Translations under genes and position numbers: made by a program | The notes under the pieces: model-generated | Database searches by the model: none | What the model was told of the DNA's origin: nothing | What the model saw: the letters and a program-made list of their open reading frames with translations, nothing else | From: Bacteroidota bacterium | GTDB lineage: Bacteria; Bacteroidota; Bacteroidia; B-17B0; Aurantibacillaceae | Reading direction: 5' to 3' | NCBI GenBank assembly: GCA_016708845.1 | Contig: JADJFB010000002.1 | Coordinates: 1-64,000, forward strand | DNA length: 64,000 bases | Shown: in pieces, positions 46,501 through 56,057 of the stretch | Position numbering within the stretch: the stretch's first letter is position 1 | Layout: every line of letters starts with the position of its first letter

Positions 46501-49500
46501 GTTATTGAATTAGACGCTGCACTCACAGCCCCATTAGGTGTACCTGCACTAGGCGCAACTTGTACTGTAGATGTTGAAAAACATCCAGTACCAGGATTAG
46601 TAGCTGTTAAAGTATAAATACCAGCACCACCAACTGATGCTGTATTGGTCGTAGAACCACTGCTCCAACTATAAGATGAGCCTGGTGTTGCATTACCAGT
46701 TAATGTTACTGTCGGAACCGCACAAGTAATCACTTGATTGGATCCTGCCGTGACGGTTGGCGTTGTTAAGTTATTGGTAACTGTACCAACTGCATTTACC
46801 GTACTTGAACATCCAGTTAAATTACTCGTGGTTACTAACGTATAATTTCCTGTAACAGTTGCTGTGATATTAGCTGTTGTATTACTTCCTAAAATTCCTG
46901 GTCCCGACCAATTGTAAGTTACTCCACTTGTTGGACCACCAACCAAAATAGTGGATGTTTGTGCACAAGTTAATGTACCATTTGTAGCAGAAGCTGTAGG
47001 TACTGTTGTATTAATATTTGTGGCTAAAGTTGTTGAATAAGTACATCCTGCAGCACTCATAACGTTTAATGTATAAGTTCCAGAACCTTGTCCAATCGCA
47101 TTTTGAGAATTTGTTCCAATAGAGATTGAACTTCCCCCCGGAGCTGTCCACGTATAACTAGCACCTGCCAAACTTGAATTTAAGTTAACGGTATTGGTTG
47201 CACATGTTATAGTTCCGGATGTAGTAGCCGTTGAAGTTGGAATTGGATTGACTGTAATTGTTCTTACCGAAGTATTCACACAACCATTTACATCTGTTCC
47301 CGTAACGGTATAAGTAGTTGTTGAAGTAGGGGAGAAAGGCGTTCCATTCGTTACTCCACCAGTCCAAGTATAAGTATTGGCACCAGTTCCATTTAATGTC
47401 GTTGAGTTTCCGTTACAAATGACTGAACCAGTTGTTGTTGATGAAACTGTAGGTAATGGGTTAACAGTTATAGTTCTAACAGCAGTATTTGTGCAACCTG
47501 AAGCCGCACCAGTAAGTGTATATGTAGTTGTAGTAGTTGGAGAAAATGCGACTCCATTTGAAACTCCGCCCGACCAAGTATAAGTACTTGCGCCACTTCC
47601 ACTTAAAGTAGTTGAACCACCTAAACAAATAACTGAATTAGAAGCATTTGCATTTACGCTTGGTAAATTAGTAACAGTGATTGTTCTTACTGCCGAATTT
47701 GTACAACCTGTAACTGCATTTGTACCAATTACCGTATAAGTTGCTGTAGCAGTTGGCGTAAAAGCTACGCCATCAGATACACCTCCAGTCCATGTATACG
47801 TATTAGCACCAGTTCCACTTAATGTTGTTGAACTTCCATCGCAGATAACCGAACCTGTAGTAGTTGATGATACTGTTGGTCTCGGATTAACGGATACTGT
47901 AGTTATAGCTCTAGTGAAACACCCGTTTGCATCGGTACCTGTAACCGTATAATTAGCGGTTGCAGTTGGAGAAAAAGCTGCTCCATTAGTTACACCACCT
48001 GTCCAAGTATAAGTTGCAGCTGTTCCACTTCCTGTTAGGGTAACGGAACTTCCATTACATATTACTGAGCTGCTAGGTGTGGCGGTGACCGTTGGTAAAG
48101 AATTAACTGTAATTGAGGCTACCGCTGTATTTGTACAACCATCGACGGATGTTCCCGTTACGGAATATGTAGCAGATGTTGTTGGCGAAAATGCAACGCC
48201 GTTACTAATGCCTCCTGTCCAAGTATATGTACTAGCACCAGTTCCGCTAATGGTCGTTGAACCTCCATTACATAAAACAGAGTTTGAAATTGTAGCGGCA
48301 ACGGTTGGTGTTGTATATAAAAAAACGGTTTTAGTTAAGGTTTGTTTATATCCACAAACACCACCAACAAAACACGTATAGGTCATTTGCGTGCCCGGTG
48401 CGACTGAAATAGTCTGGGTATTTTGTCCCGTTGGTTCCCAAGTATAACCAGTGGCTCCGCTAGGAGCGGTTAGTATAGAACTTTGTCCTGGGCAAATCGT
48501 ACCAGGGACGGCAGTAATGGCAGGCAATGAAACGCCAGAAATAGCTTGTATATTATAATTACAAATATCGCCGCTCCAACCATCAACCATTACATAATAA
48601 TCATTACCAACGGTTAAACTATTGCCAGTAACGGTATAAGTACTAACACCTCCAAAAAAAGAACCAGAAGCATTTTCTCTATAATCTGATACAGGAGTAA
48701 ATCCGCAGCAGGCTGATGTTGTAGAGAATATTTGCATTTGAACACCTCTCGGAGTTCCAGGTGTTGCCGTAATTGAATTAGTTCCAACTCCCCAACAATT
48801 AGAAACTGTAACTCTTAAAGAAACAGTTGGACTTGCAGCCGTAAATCTAACCCACGAATTATTATCTATATATACATCGTTCAAAGCGGAACCAGCTCCC
48901 CATGAACCACCTGCGCCAAATGGACCAGCTGGATTTGCATTCACACTATAAGTATATGTAGGACCGGGACCTTCTCCATTACCGCGCATATTACAAGGGT
49001 GATCTCTTTTATATGCGGGACTCGTTGTTGCGGAATAGCCATTAATATCACATATATACAAAGCGTTAGCACATAAATCGTTAGTTGGCGATTGAACACA
49101 GAAACCAAAACTACCCTGAGCAGAGCCATAACCCCAATATCTTAAATAAACGGTACTTCCAGGTGTTAAACCAGTGGCTCTGATAAATGGCTGTAAATCG
49201 TTATATCCAGCAGGGTAATTATAATCGTCAGAACAGGTATAACTAGTTAATGCGCCACAAGTTCCAGTATAAAGCATCATCACACCATCTTGTATCCATC
49301 CAGCACCTTGATTTGGAGTAGGAGTTACATAAACATTCCCACTTGCAGGAACTGTAATGGCAAACCAAACATCTTTTGTAGTGGTTGTATATCCTCCTGA
49401 TGATAAAGCACCATAAGTATTTGTTCCGTTATTATAATTTTCGCAAGTAGCTGGAGGTGTTCCTGGAATTGTTGTAGCAGTAGCGCCAATATTTGAATAC

Positions 49501-50408
49501 GTATAATTATTACATTCAGCAGTTACTGCAGGAATTTGAATAGCATTACATGGTTCATCATTTGGTTGAGAGCCAGCAATAATACTTGTACCAGACACAC
49601 ATACACTAAATGTGCTACCTGCGGTAGAGTAATAATCATATACTCTAAAATAATAGGTTACACCTGGCGTTAAACCTGAAGCCGTAGTTGTTTCTGTACC
49701 ACCAGAAAATGTATTATCCGTACAACTTAAAGAGGTAAAACCACCACAAGTGCCATCAAATAATTCAATTACCGGATCCATCGAAGCTGAACCAGCTACT
49801 TGAATGGTTTGAGTATAATTTGTTGCTGTAAAGGTATACCATACATCATCATTAGCCGTGCCAGCGCATGGTAATTGTGATTGCGTTGCACCAAAGGTTG
49901 TGCCTGTGGTATTAATACAACCTGCATTTACTGATAAATTTATTGCGGAGGCACAATTGTCATTTGCTGGAGCTGCTGGAGGATTTGCTAAACACATTGT
50001 AAAAGTACTAGAGCCTGAACCAACGCCATAATGATAAACACGAACATAGTATGTATTACCGATAGTTAATCCGTTTGCAACTAAAGACTCTGATTGTCCA
50101 TTAAATGTATTATCAACACAACCACCCGAAACTAGAGCCGCACAAGTTCCCGAAAACAATTGCATTACTGCGTCATACGTTGCAGAACCTGTAACGGTTA
50201 AAGAATGACTCGTTCCCGTTGCCACAAATCTATACCAAGCATCATCATCTGCATTACCTACACAGCCAACAATGTTTTGAGAAGCACCAGCGGTACCAAC
50301 TACACAAGTACCATTAGTTAATAAAACAGCACCAGAACAGTTTTCAGATTGAGCCCACGAAAAACTGAATGATAATGCCAATAAAAGAGTTACATAAATT
50401 TTTTGCAT
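43577..50408 (-). pseudogene. Giant T9SS type B adhesin (SprB-like), one frameshift in the sorting domain
   Basis: About 2,277 aa from ATG 50408 (signal peptide 'IYVTLLLALSFSFSWAQ'; an upstream in-frame ATG would bury it). Residues about 25-290: two or three pre-peptidase-C-like modules ('VWYTFTATNYTQTIQVAGSA'). About 700-1100: repeats of about 80 aa ('SVICNGSSVTLTGSGTAATY', 'TWTGGVTNGAAFSPT'). About 1100-2090: diverged Ig-like repeats ('YTCVVTNTTNGCSTN'). Then a PKD domain ('TTWTWTFGNGDVSSNQNPN') and a type B sorting domain ('VPNVFTPNNDGTNDIFKI', 'GTIYNRWGQLLYS'). The frame changes near 43733; the end 'NASWDGKANNGENCPDATYF' and 'HIVPGYVLIAR' is in the other frame. Cell-surface adhesion or gliding is the likely role. 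Confidence 0.9.
44100..48315 (-). repeat. Tandem Ig-like repeat region of the giant adhesin
   Basis: Two classes of repeat. 48315 to about 47200: near-identical units of roughly 240 nt with 'TWTGGV', 'FSPT' and 'RTITVNPLPTV' boundaries. About 47200 to 44100: more diverged units with 'GNYTxxxTNTxNGC' and 'PTNTTxP' linkers. The identity among units of the first class makes recombination between them likely. Confidence 0.75.
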
Positions 50409-50451
50409 GTGCAATAATTTAAGGTTAAAAAATAAATAAAATTTGTTGAAT

Positions 50452-50823
50452 TTACTTGCGTTCGTATTTGCCAACGCTATATTCCATAGGGGTGAAGCCA
50501 CTCTTTAAAATAGTTTGTTTGATAGACGTTGGGCTAAAGGATTTATCTCCTTCAGAAGTGATTGTTTTTTCTTTTACAACCAAAACAATCTGTCCCATGT
50601 TTTTTTCAGACTTAAACTTCACCTTTGCTTCAGAAACCATTTCCATTGCAGATAATGATTGTTCCATGGCATCTAATTTATCTTGCGCACCATTTCCTTC
50701 AAAAGTATAATAATGCATAGTAAAAAATTCGTTTGGGCCAAGTATGTTTTTTTCTTGTGAGAAAAGATTATTGAAAAAACATAAAAATAATGGAATTACT
50801 AAATAAGGTATCTTTTTGTTCAT
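50452..50823 (-). CDS. Secreted protein with HMA-like fold pattern, unknown function
   Basis: 123 aa from ATG 50823, chosen for its signal peptide ('PYLVIPLFLCFFNNLFSQ'). The mature part reads as beta-alpha-beta-beta-alpha-beta ('EFFTMHYYTFEGNGAQDKLD', 'MEQSLSAMEMVSEAKVKFKS', 'MGQIVLVVKEK', 'SPTSIKQTILKSGFTPMEY'), like heavy-metal-associated domains but without CxxC. Its gene ends 43 nt upstream of the giant adhesin on the same strand, so the two are probably one transcript. It may help fold or export the adhesin, but this is speculation. Confidence 0.7.
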   Translation of the reverse strand: MNKKIPYLVIPLFLCFFNNLFSQEKNILGPNEFFTMHYYTFEGNGAQDKLDAMEQSLSAMEMVSEAKVKFKSEKNMGQIVLVVKEKTITSEGDKSFSPTSIKQTILKSGFTPMEYSVGKYERK

Positions 50824-51020
50824 CTGATTTTTTGATTGTGTTTTAACACAAAAATATACCAATTTTTCGACAGAATTAAACTCCTATGTGTTAAAAAATA
50901 ATTAAATCAATTTAGGAAGTCTTCACTAAATAAATCGATTTTGAACATTGAGTCATAAAAACGGAAGAGAATTAAAATTCAATGACGGTAAACCGCTAAA
51001 ACTACAATAAAAAATCAGTT

Positions 51021-51050
51021 TTTGTTTTAAAAAGTATTTAATTATATTTG
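51021..51050 (+). promoter_or_regulatory. Promoter of the SPOR protein gene (TTTG-N18-TATATTTG)
   Basis: TTTG (51021-51024) and TATATTTG (51043-51050) with 18 nt between; both halves are exact matches to the Bacteroidota consensus. The ATG is 22 nt further on. It likely drives the SPOR and PorP/SprF genes. Confidence 0.65.
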
Positions 51051-51072
51051 TGTAATTAACCACTTAATTTAT

Positions 51073-52002
51073 ATGAAAAAACTATTAACAATTTTTGCAC
51101 TTACCAGCTTTACAGCTATTTTTTCACAAATTACTATTAATGGAAACTTTCCAACCTCAATGAGTGCTGGTTCGTCTATTGACGCAGATGTTAAAATCGT
51201 TAAAGGAACCGTTGGTAATTTTGCTAAGTATCAAATGGATGTGCCTGCTGGTATTATTGTTACTTCTATAGATGCAAAGAATGGTAATTTCACTTTTGAA
51301 AATCAACGTGCTAAAATTGTTTGGGTTTCTGTTCCTAGCGATCCAGAATTTACAATAAAATTAAAAGTTCAAGCGGCATCTGATGCTCCTAGTTCAGTTA
51401 CTTTCTCTCAAAAATTTTATTACTTAGAAAATAATGAGAAAAAAGAAGTAGAAGCAACTCCAGTAGTTATATCGATAGGTGGTGGAAGTGCTGTTGCCGC
51501 TGTTACGCCAACTGAAACTAAACCAGCAGAAACTAAACCTGTTGAGCCAGTTGCAACAACACCGGCACCTACTGAAACCAAACCAGTTGAACCAGTTGCA
51601 ACAACACCTACACCAACTGAAACTAAGCCGGTTGAACCCGTTGCTACCACGCCTACGCCAACTGAAACTAAACCGGTTGAACCTGTAGCTGCAACACCTA
51701 AACCTACTGAAACTAAGCCAGTGGAAGCTGCTCCTGTTAAAAAAACAACTGCACCAGCTGCATCAACCTCAGAAGCAGGAATGACATTTAAAGTTCAAAT
51801 TGGAGCTTATTCAACTGAGCCAAGTAAAAGTAGATTTGCTGGAGCTGGAAAAGTTAATGTGGATTTAATTAATGGAATGTACAAAGTAACTACAGGAAAC
51901 TTCAAAACTAAAGAAGAAGCCATTAAATACCGCGACGAATTACAATCTAAAGGGTATTCAGGTTTTATTGCAAAATATAAAGACGGAGTTCGTATAAACT
52001 AA
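51073..52002 (+). CDS. SPOR domain protein with Pro/Thr-rich repeat linker
   Basis: 309 aa. Signal peptide 'LLTIFALTSFTAIFSQ'; an N-terminal domain of about 120 residues that recalls SprF-associated immunoglobulin-like folds ('VDAPAGIIVTSIDA'-type 'MDVPAGIIVTSIDAKNGNFT'); then about 75 residues made of five 15-residue repeats ('PTETKPVEPVATTPA'); finally a SPOR domain (about 235-309: 'FKVQIGAYSTEPSKSRFAGA', 'GMYKVTTGNFKTKEEAIKYR', 'GYSGFIAKYKDGVRIN'). SPOR domains bind peptidoglycan stripped of stem peptides. The linker would span the periplasm. It is followed after 39 nt by a PorP/SprF gene, probably in one transcript. Confidence 0.88.
   Translation: MKKLLTIFALTSFTAIFSQITINGNFPTSMSAGSSIDADVKIVKGTVGNFAKYQMDVPAGIIVTSIDAKNGNFTFENQRAKIVWVSVPSDPEFTIKLKVQAASDAPSSVTFSQKFYYLENNEKKEVEATPVVISIGGGSAVAAVTPTETKPAETKPVEPVATTPAPTETKPVEPVATTPTPTETKPVEPVATTPTPTETKPVEPVAATPKPTETKPVEAAPVKKTTAPAASTSEAGMTFKVQIGAYSTEPSKSRFAGAGKVNVDLINGMYKVTTGNFKTKEEAIKYRDELQSKGYSGFIAKYKDGVRIN
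51505..51735 (+). repeat. 45-bp tandem repeats coding for PTETKPVEPVATTPA
   Basis: Five in-frame copies of a 45-nt unit, the first and last degenerate. Copy number can change by slippage without breaking the frame, altering linker length in the SPOR protein. Confidence 0.85.
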
Positions 52003-52041
52003 ACAATACTTTTTCTAATTAATCGTTCTAAACCTAAATCC

Positions 52042-53004
52042 TTGATTAGAAAAAGTCTCATACTCATTTTTGTTATTGTTTCATTTCATGGAATTGCTCA
52101 GCAATATCCCTGGTGGTCTCAATATAGAAATAATCAAACTTTATACAATCCAGCATTTTGCGGAACAAAACGGTTAATTGATATCAGAATTAATTATCGT
52201 AATCAATGGACCAGTTTTGAAGGTGCCCCAAAAACGTATGCCTTATCTTTAAATTCAAGATTATGGAAAGGCAGAGTAGGAGTAGGTGGTTTTATTTTTA
52301 AAGACGATATTGGTCCGTTTAGAAATTTGAATAGTAGTTTAACTGCTGCTTACCATTTAAAATTTGCAGATTCAGAATTATCGTTTGGAGTTCAAGGAAA
52401 TTATTTAAGAACTAGTTTTGTAGGAAACGACATTACCTTAAGACATCAACAAGATAAAGCAATTAACCAGTATGCAACCGATAAAACAGGAACCTTTGAT
52501 GGTAGTTTTGGTTTACTATATTATAACGATCGTTTTCATTTAGGAGTAGGTGCCAATAATATGGCGGGTAGTAAATTTGAATTCTATGAAAATGATTCTC
52601 TTAAAAAAGGAAAATTCACAAACGTCCCTCATTATAATATTTCTGCTGGTTTTAATTGGGCTGATAATCCTGAGTTCACATTTGAAAATTCAGTTTTAGC
52701 AGTTTACGTTCCTGGAGTTCCTTTTTCGTTTGATTACACTTTACGCGTACATATGAAAAAACAATTAATTGCAGGCTTCAGTTTTAGATTTAAAGATGCT
52801 ATTGCATTAAATTTAGGATATACTATTAAAGAAAATTTTCAAATTAATTACTCTTATGATATTGTTACTTCTCCTCTCAGAAAATACCAAAGCGGTTCTC
52901 ACGAAATATCACTCATATTCTCATCAATGATGGGAACAGATAGAAAAAGAAGGGGATTAGATAAACGATTTATCAAACAAAGATATCAATACCTGATTAA
53001 TTAA
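52042..53004 (+). CDS. PorP/SprF family type IX secretion membrane protein
   Basis: 320 aa. Start TTG 52042 gives a signal peptide ('IRKSLILIFVIVSFHGIAQ'); no ATG fits. Family signatures: 'YPWWSQYRNNQTLYNPAFCG', 'IRINYRNQWTSFEGAPKTY', 'RVGVGGFIFKDDIGPFRNLN', 'TFDGSFGLLYYNDRFHLGVG', and a barrel-type end. PorP/SprF proteins are outer-membrane partners that help type IX export of type B (gliding-associated) cargo; SprF is needed for SprB in Flavobacterium johnsoniae. The giant type B adhesin 1.6 kb away on the other strand is the obvious candidate client. Confidence 0.93.
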   Translation: MIRKSLILIFVIVSFHGIAQQYPWWSQYRNNQTLYNPAFCGTKRLIDIRINYRNQWTSFEGAPKTYALSLNSRLWKGRVGVGGFIFKDDIGPFRNLNSSLTAAYHLKFADSELSFGVQGNYLRTSFVGNDITLRHQQDKAINQYATDKTGTFDGSFGLLYYNDRFHLGVGANNMAGSKFEFYENDSLKKGKFTNVPHYNISAGFNWADNPEFTFENSVLAVYVPGVPFSFDYTLRVHMKKQLIAGFSFRFKDAIALNLGYTIKENFQINYSYDIVTSPLRKYQSGSHEISLIFSSMMGTDRKRRGLDKRFIKQRYQYLIN

Positions 53005-53057
53005 ATAGGTGTTGTCATTTTTTTTCGTTAAATTGGTATGAGTAATAAATTGGCTTT

Positions 53058-53993
53058 ATGATATTTGCAGTTATTGATTTAGGAACTAATACGTTTAATT
53101 TGCTTATCGCAGAGCGACTTCCTAATGATACGTTCAAAAAAGTTTTTAATACTAAAATTGCGGTTAAATTAGGCGAAGGAACTATCAACTCTGGTTACAT
53201 TGCCGACGCCCCATTTCAAAGAGGTGTTAATGCCTTAAAACAATTTCAACAATATTTATTAGATTATAATGTAGAGCATACTTATGCTTTTGCAACATCC
53301 GCTATTCGTTCGGCAAGTAACGGACATGAATTTGTAGCTCAGGCAAAAAAAGTGGCAGGCATTTCTATTTCAGTTATTGATGGTATTGAGGAAGCAGATT
53401 TAATTTATTATGGCAATCGAATGGCTGTAAAGATGAATGAATCTATTTCCTTAATTATGGATATTGGCGGAGGTAGCACCGAATTTATTTTAGGAAACGA
53501 ACACACTATTTTTTGGAAAAAAAGTTTTTTGCTAGGTGCTGCTCGTTTATTAGAAAAATTCAAATTATCAGATCCAATTACATTTGATGAAACGGTTGAC
53601 TTCAATGCTTACTTAAGACACGAGCTAGGTCCTTTATTCGAAGCCATAAAGCACTATAAACCAGCTGAATTAATTGGTTCTTCTGGTGCTTTTGATTCGG
53701 TAGTTGATGTGATTGCTGGTGAGTTTGGTACTGAAGCATTAAATGATGAACATACAGAATATAATATAGATTTAAACCACTACGCATTTATTAGTAAAAA
53801 AATAAAAGAATCAACTATTAAAGAACGTTATCATATTACAGGATTAATTGATATGAGAGTGGATATGATTGTGATTTCAGTTCTGTTAATTGATTTTATC
53901 TTAAAAGAATTGCACTTAACACATATGAGAGTTTCTACTTTCTCTTTAAAAGAAGGTGTCATCAGTAGAAAATTAGGATTAAAACTTTTTTAA
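53058..53993 (+). CDS. Ppx/GppA-family phosphatase
   Basis: 311 aa, the short form of the family (E. coli Ppx and GppA are about 500). ASKHA-type ATPase fold: 'FAVIDLGTNTFNLLIAERL' (phosphate 1), 'TYAFATSAIRSASNG', 'GIEEADLIYYGNRMAV', 'LIMDIGGGSTEFILG' (phosphate 2) and 'LIGSSGAFDSVVDVIA'. These enzymes hydrolyse polyphosphate or pppGpp; which one cannot be told here. The C-terminal HD-like domain of the long forms is missing, as is usual in Bacteroidota. It is followed after 21 nt by the 54015 gene. Confidence 0.93.
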   Translation: MIFAVIDLGTNTFNLLIAERLPNDTFKKVFNTKIAVKLGEGTINSGYIADAPFQRGVNALKQFQQYLLDYNVEHTYAFATSAIRSASNGHEFVAQAKKVAGISISVIDGIEEADLIYYGNRMAVKMNESISLIMDIGGGSTEFILGNEHTIFWKKSFLLGAARLLEKFKLSDPITFDETVDFNAYLRHELGPLFEAIKHYKPAELIGSSGAFDSVVDVIAGEFGTEALNDEHTEYNIDLNHYAFISKKIKESTIKERYHITGLIDMRVDMIVISVLLIDFILKELHLTHMRVSTFSLKEGVISRKLGLKLF

Positions 53994-54002
53994 TTAATTC
54001 TG

Positions 54003-54010
54003 TAAATTTG
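54003..54010 (+). promoter_or_regulatory. -7-like element TAAATTTG before the 54015 gene
   Basis: Exact TAnnTTTG match ending 4 nt before the ATG at 54015; no good TTG at the standard distance upstream. Confidence 0.35.
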
Positions 54011-54014
54011 AAGA

Positions 54015-54578
54015 ATGATTATCCAAAGTCCATATACACTATCCGTTTCTGATTCTTTTAACGAAGAATTGTTATTGAAAAATACATGGCTAGTTATTTT
54101 ACATGCATCACGAACACCTCCACATATTGGCATTTTAATTGATGGAAATTATAATTCATTAACTATTAAAGGTCATGAATTGGATATTAATATAAATGTT
54201 CTTTTAAAAACGATACAGCAGAAAAAAATTGAAACGTTATTTATTCAATTAAAAAAACATCCTGTATTTAGTGCCGATTACCAAAAAGAAATTTGCCAAT
54301 ATTATATAAAGCAATTTACTCAAGTAAAAGTAAATGAAGCATCTTGCTTAAGTCCTATTAAACTATTTTTGCAAGAATTTTATGCCATTTGTGAAAACAA
54401 AGAAGAGTTGTTGTTTGAACTAATCGAACGATTAAAACAAAATCAATATATAAATTTAACCTATGGATTAAATATTGATAACAAAATAGAAGAAGGTGAG
54501 TTTTCGTTACCAATGTATTCAAATAAACAACTACAAGAAATTATAAAAATAGAACGCGCTAATTATTACAAAGAATAA
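54015..54578 (+). CDS. Conserved-looking cytoplasmic protein, unknown function
   Basis: 187 aa, no signal peptide or membrane segment. The N-terminal half is beta-rich with a short motif 'LVILHASRTPPHIGILIDG', then 'YNSLTIKGHEL' and an alpha-helical second half ('LLKTIQQKKIETLFIQLKKH', 'QKEICQYYIKQF', 'LFELIERLKQNQ'). I do not recognise the family. It lies between a Ppx/GppA gene and a GNAT gene on the same strand; its TAA shares a base with the GNAT ATG (TAATG), so co-translation with the acetyltransferase is likely and it may be the substrate or partner of that enzyme. Confidence 0.7.
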   Translation: MIIQSPYTLSVSDSFNEELLLKNTWLVILHASRTPPHIGILIDGNYNSLTIKGHELDININVLLKTIQQKKIETLFIQLKKHPVFSADYQKEICQYYIKQFTQVKVNEASCLSPIKLFLQEFYAICENKEELLFELIERLKQNQYINLTYGLNIDNKIEEGEFSLPMYSNKQLQEIIKIERANYYKE

Positions 54579-55099
54579 TGTTTATTAAATCGGAACATAT
54601 TTATTTAAGAGCGCTGGAACCAGGAGATTTAGCAGTATTATATACTACAGAAAATAATACCAGCGTATGGAAAGTGAGTAACACCTTAACGCCATATAGT
54701 AAAGCTATTTTAGAATTGTATTTAGAAACGGCTCATCAAGATATTTATACAACCAAGCAATTACGATTAATGATTTGCGAAAGCTCTACCGATAAAGCAA
54801 TTGGAACAATTGATCTATTTGATTTTGACCCAATGAATGCAAGGGTAGGAGTAGGAGTTTTAATTTTCGAAGATTTTAGAAAAAAAGGTTATGCTAGCCA
54901 AGCGATAGAGTTGGTAAAGGATTATGCTAGCAAAACCTTATTATTAAATCAACTATTTTGCAATATCAGCGCATCTAATAAGGAAAGTGTAAGCTTGTTT
55001 GAAAAATGCGGTTTTGAAAAAATTGGAACTAAAAAACAATGGAACCGAATTTCTATAAATCAGTTTGAAGATGAATGGATGTATCAATTGGTTTTTTAG
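54578..55099 (+). CDS. GNAT-family N-acetyltransferase (RimJ/RimL/SpeG-like)
   Basis: 173 aa. 'IYLRALEPGDLAVLYTTENN' opening, 'DKAIGTIDLFDFDPMNARVG', the acetyl-CoA loop 'DFRKKGYASQAIELVKDYA' (R/Q-x-x-G-x-A/G motif as RKKGYA) and 'SASNKESVSLFEKCGFEKIG' are the classical RimJ/RimL pattern. Substrate may be a protein N-terminus or polyamine. It follows the 54015 gene in a TAATG overlap. The TAG stop (55097-55099) overlaps the stop of the convergent methyltransferase gene. Confidence 0.93.
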   Translation: MFIKSEHIYLRALEPGDLAVLYTTENNTSVWKVSNTLTPYSKAILELYLETAHQDIYTTKQLRLMICESSTDKAIGTIDLFDFDPMNARVGVGVLIFEDFRKKGYASQAIELVKDYASKTLLLNQLFCNISASNKESVSLFEKCGFEKIGTKKQWNRISINQFEDEWMYQLVF

Positions 55100-56049
55100 C
55101 TAACCTTCTTAGCTACCACAATCATTTCTTCACCAATATTTAATAACTCTAACGTTTTATAAATTAAGTTATGAATTTTCATATATAACTTTAGTTTCCA
55201 AAGTGGTTTTTGAGTAAAGGTATTAAAGTATTGTTGTCTTTCTGAAGCCTTAATTGCATTATTAGCTTGTTGTTGCGTTTGTTTCTTATTTCCTCTTAAC
55301 CTTTTTAATAAAGGAAGGATAGTATACATAATAAACAACTTAATTTCAAAAGAAGATTTAATCGTTTTTACTTCGTAACCATGTTTTTTTAATAACTGAG
55401 TAATTGTTTTTTTACCAAAATAGTTTACATGATCTAAGCCCATCATTTTCCAATTATCCTTATGTTTTTTCGCAAAATAAGAATCAATTTGGGGAACCTG
55501 AATTACTATATAACCATCTTTGGCTGTAATACGAGCACATTTAGCAATCACGTCATCCGCTTTATCAATATGTTCTAAAACATCCCACATGGTCACAATA
55601 TCAAATTTTTTATCTTCTTTCATGTCAAAAAAATCAATATGATCTACAGGTAATTTTAAATCATTTTTAGAGTAGAGGTAAGGTTGTTCCGAAATTTCAA
55701 TACCATATACATCGTAACCTAGCATTTGTCCGGTTAACATAAAATGCCCCCAACCAGCACCTAAATCAAATAATGAACCACTTGGTTTATACTTTTTAAT
55801 TAAATCGTAACGTAATTTATGACGTTCAATTTTTACAAAATTATTTCCATTACGAACAGCATTAGCAACATTTTCGTCTTTATAATTTTCGTAAGAAATT
55901 TGTTTTCTAAAATAAGGTGGAATAAAAGTAAAAGAACACTTTTTGCATTCTACAACTGAAAATTTTTCTTTTTGGTATAAAACTTTAAAATCAGCAGGAT
56001 TTTTATTGTCGCAAACGCAACAGTGAACGTCTTCAAAAATATCGGGCAT
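55096..56049 (-). CDS. Class I SAM-dependent methyltransferase with N-terminal zinc ribbon
   Basis: 317 aa. Residues 9-40 form a Cys4-type knuckle ('CCVCDNKNPADF', 'VVECKKCSFTFIPPYF'). The methyltransferase_23 domain has motif I 'SLFDLGAGWGHFML' (about 95-108), 'YDVYGIEISEQPYLYSK', motif IV 'FDIVTMWDVLEHIDKADD' and 'GYIVIQVPQIDSYFAKKH'. A C-terminal helical part carries 'LPLLKRLRGNKKQTQQQAN'. Such proteins often modify sugars or lipids in surface polysaccharide pathways. It begins 8 nt after the Ala/Lys-rich gene and is probably co-transcribed with it. Confidence 0.9.
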   Translation of the reverse strand: MPDIFEDVHCCVCDNKNPADFKVLYQKEKFSVVECKKCSFTFIPPYFRKQISYENYKDENVANAVRNGNNFVKIERHKLRYDLIKKYKPSGSLFDLGAGWGHFMLTGQMLGYDVYGIEISEQPYLYSKNDLKLPVDHIDFFDMKEDKKFDIVTMWDVLEHIDKADDVIAKCARITAKDGYIVIQVPQIDSYFAKKHKDNWKMMGLDHVNYFGKKTITQLLKKHGYEVKTIKSSFEIKLFIMYTILPLLKRLRGNKKQTQQQANNAIKASERQQYFNTFTQKPLWKLKLYMKIHNLIYKTLELLNIGEEMIVVAKKVS

Positions 56050-56057
56050 AGTAGTGG

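Noticed and set aside
44440..48381. Several Val/Thr-rich plus-strand open frames (for example 45013-45333, 47377-47583, 48079-48381)
   Set aside because: They are antisense to the Ig-like repeats of the giant adhesin and recur with the repeat period.
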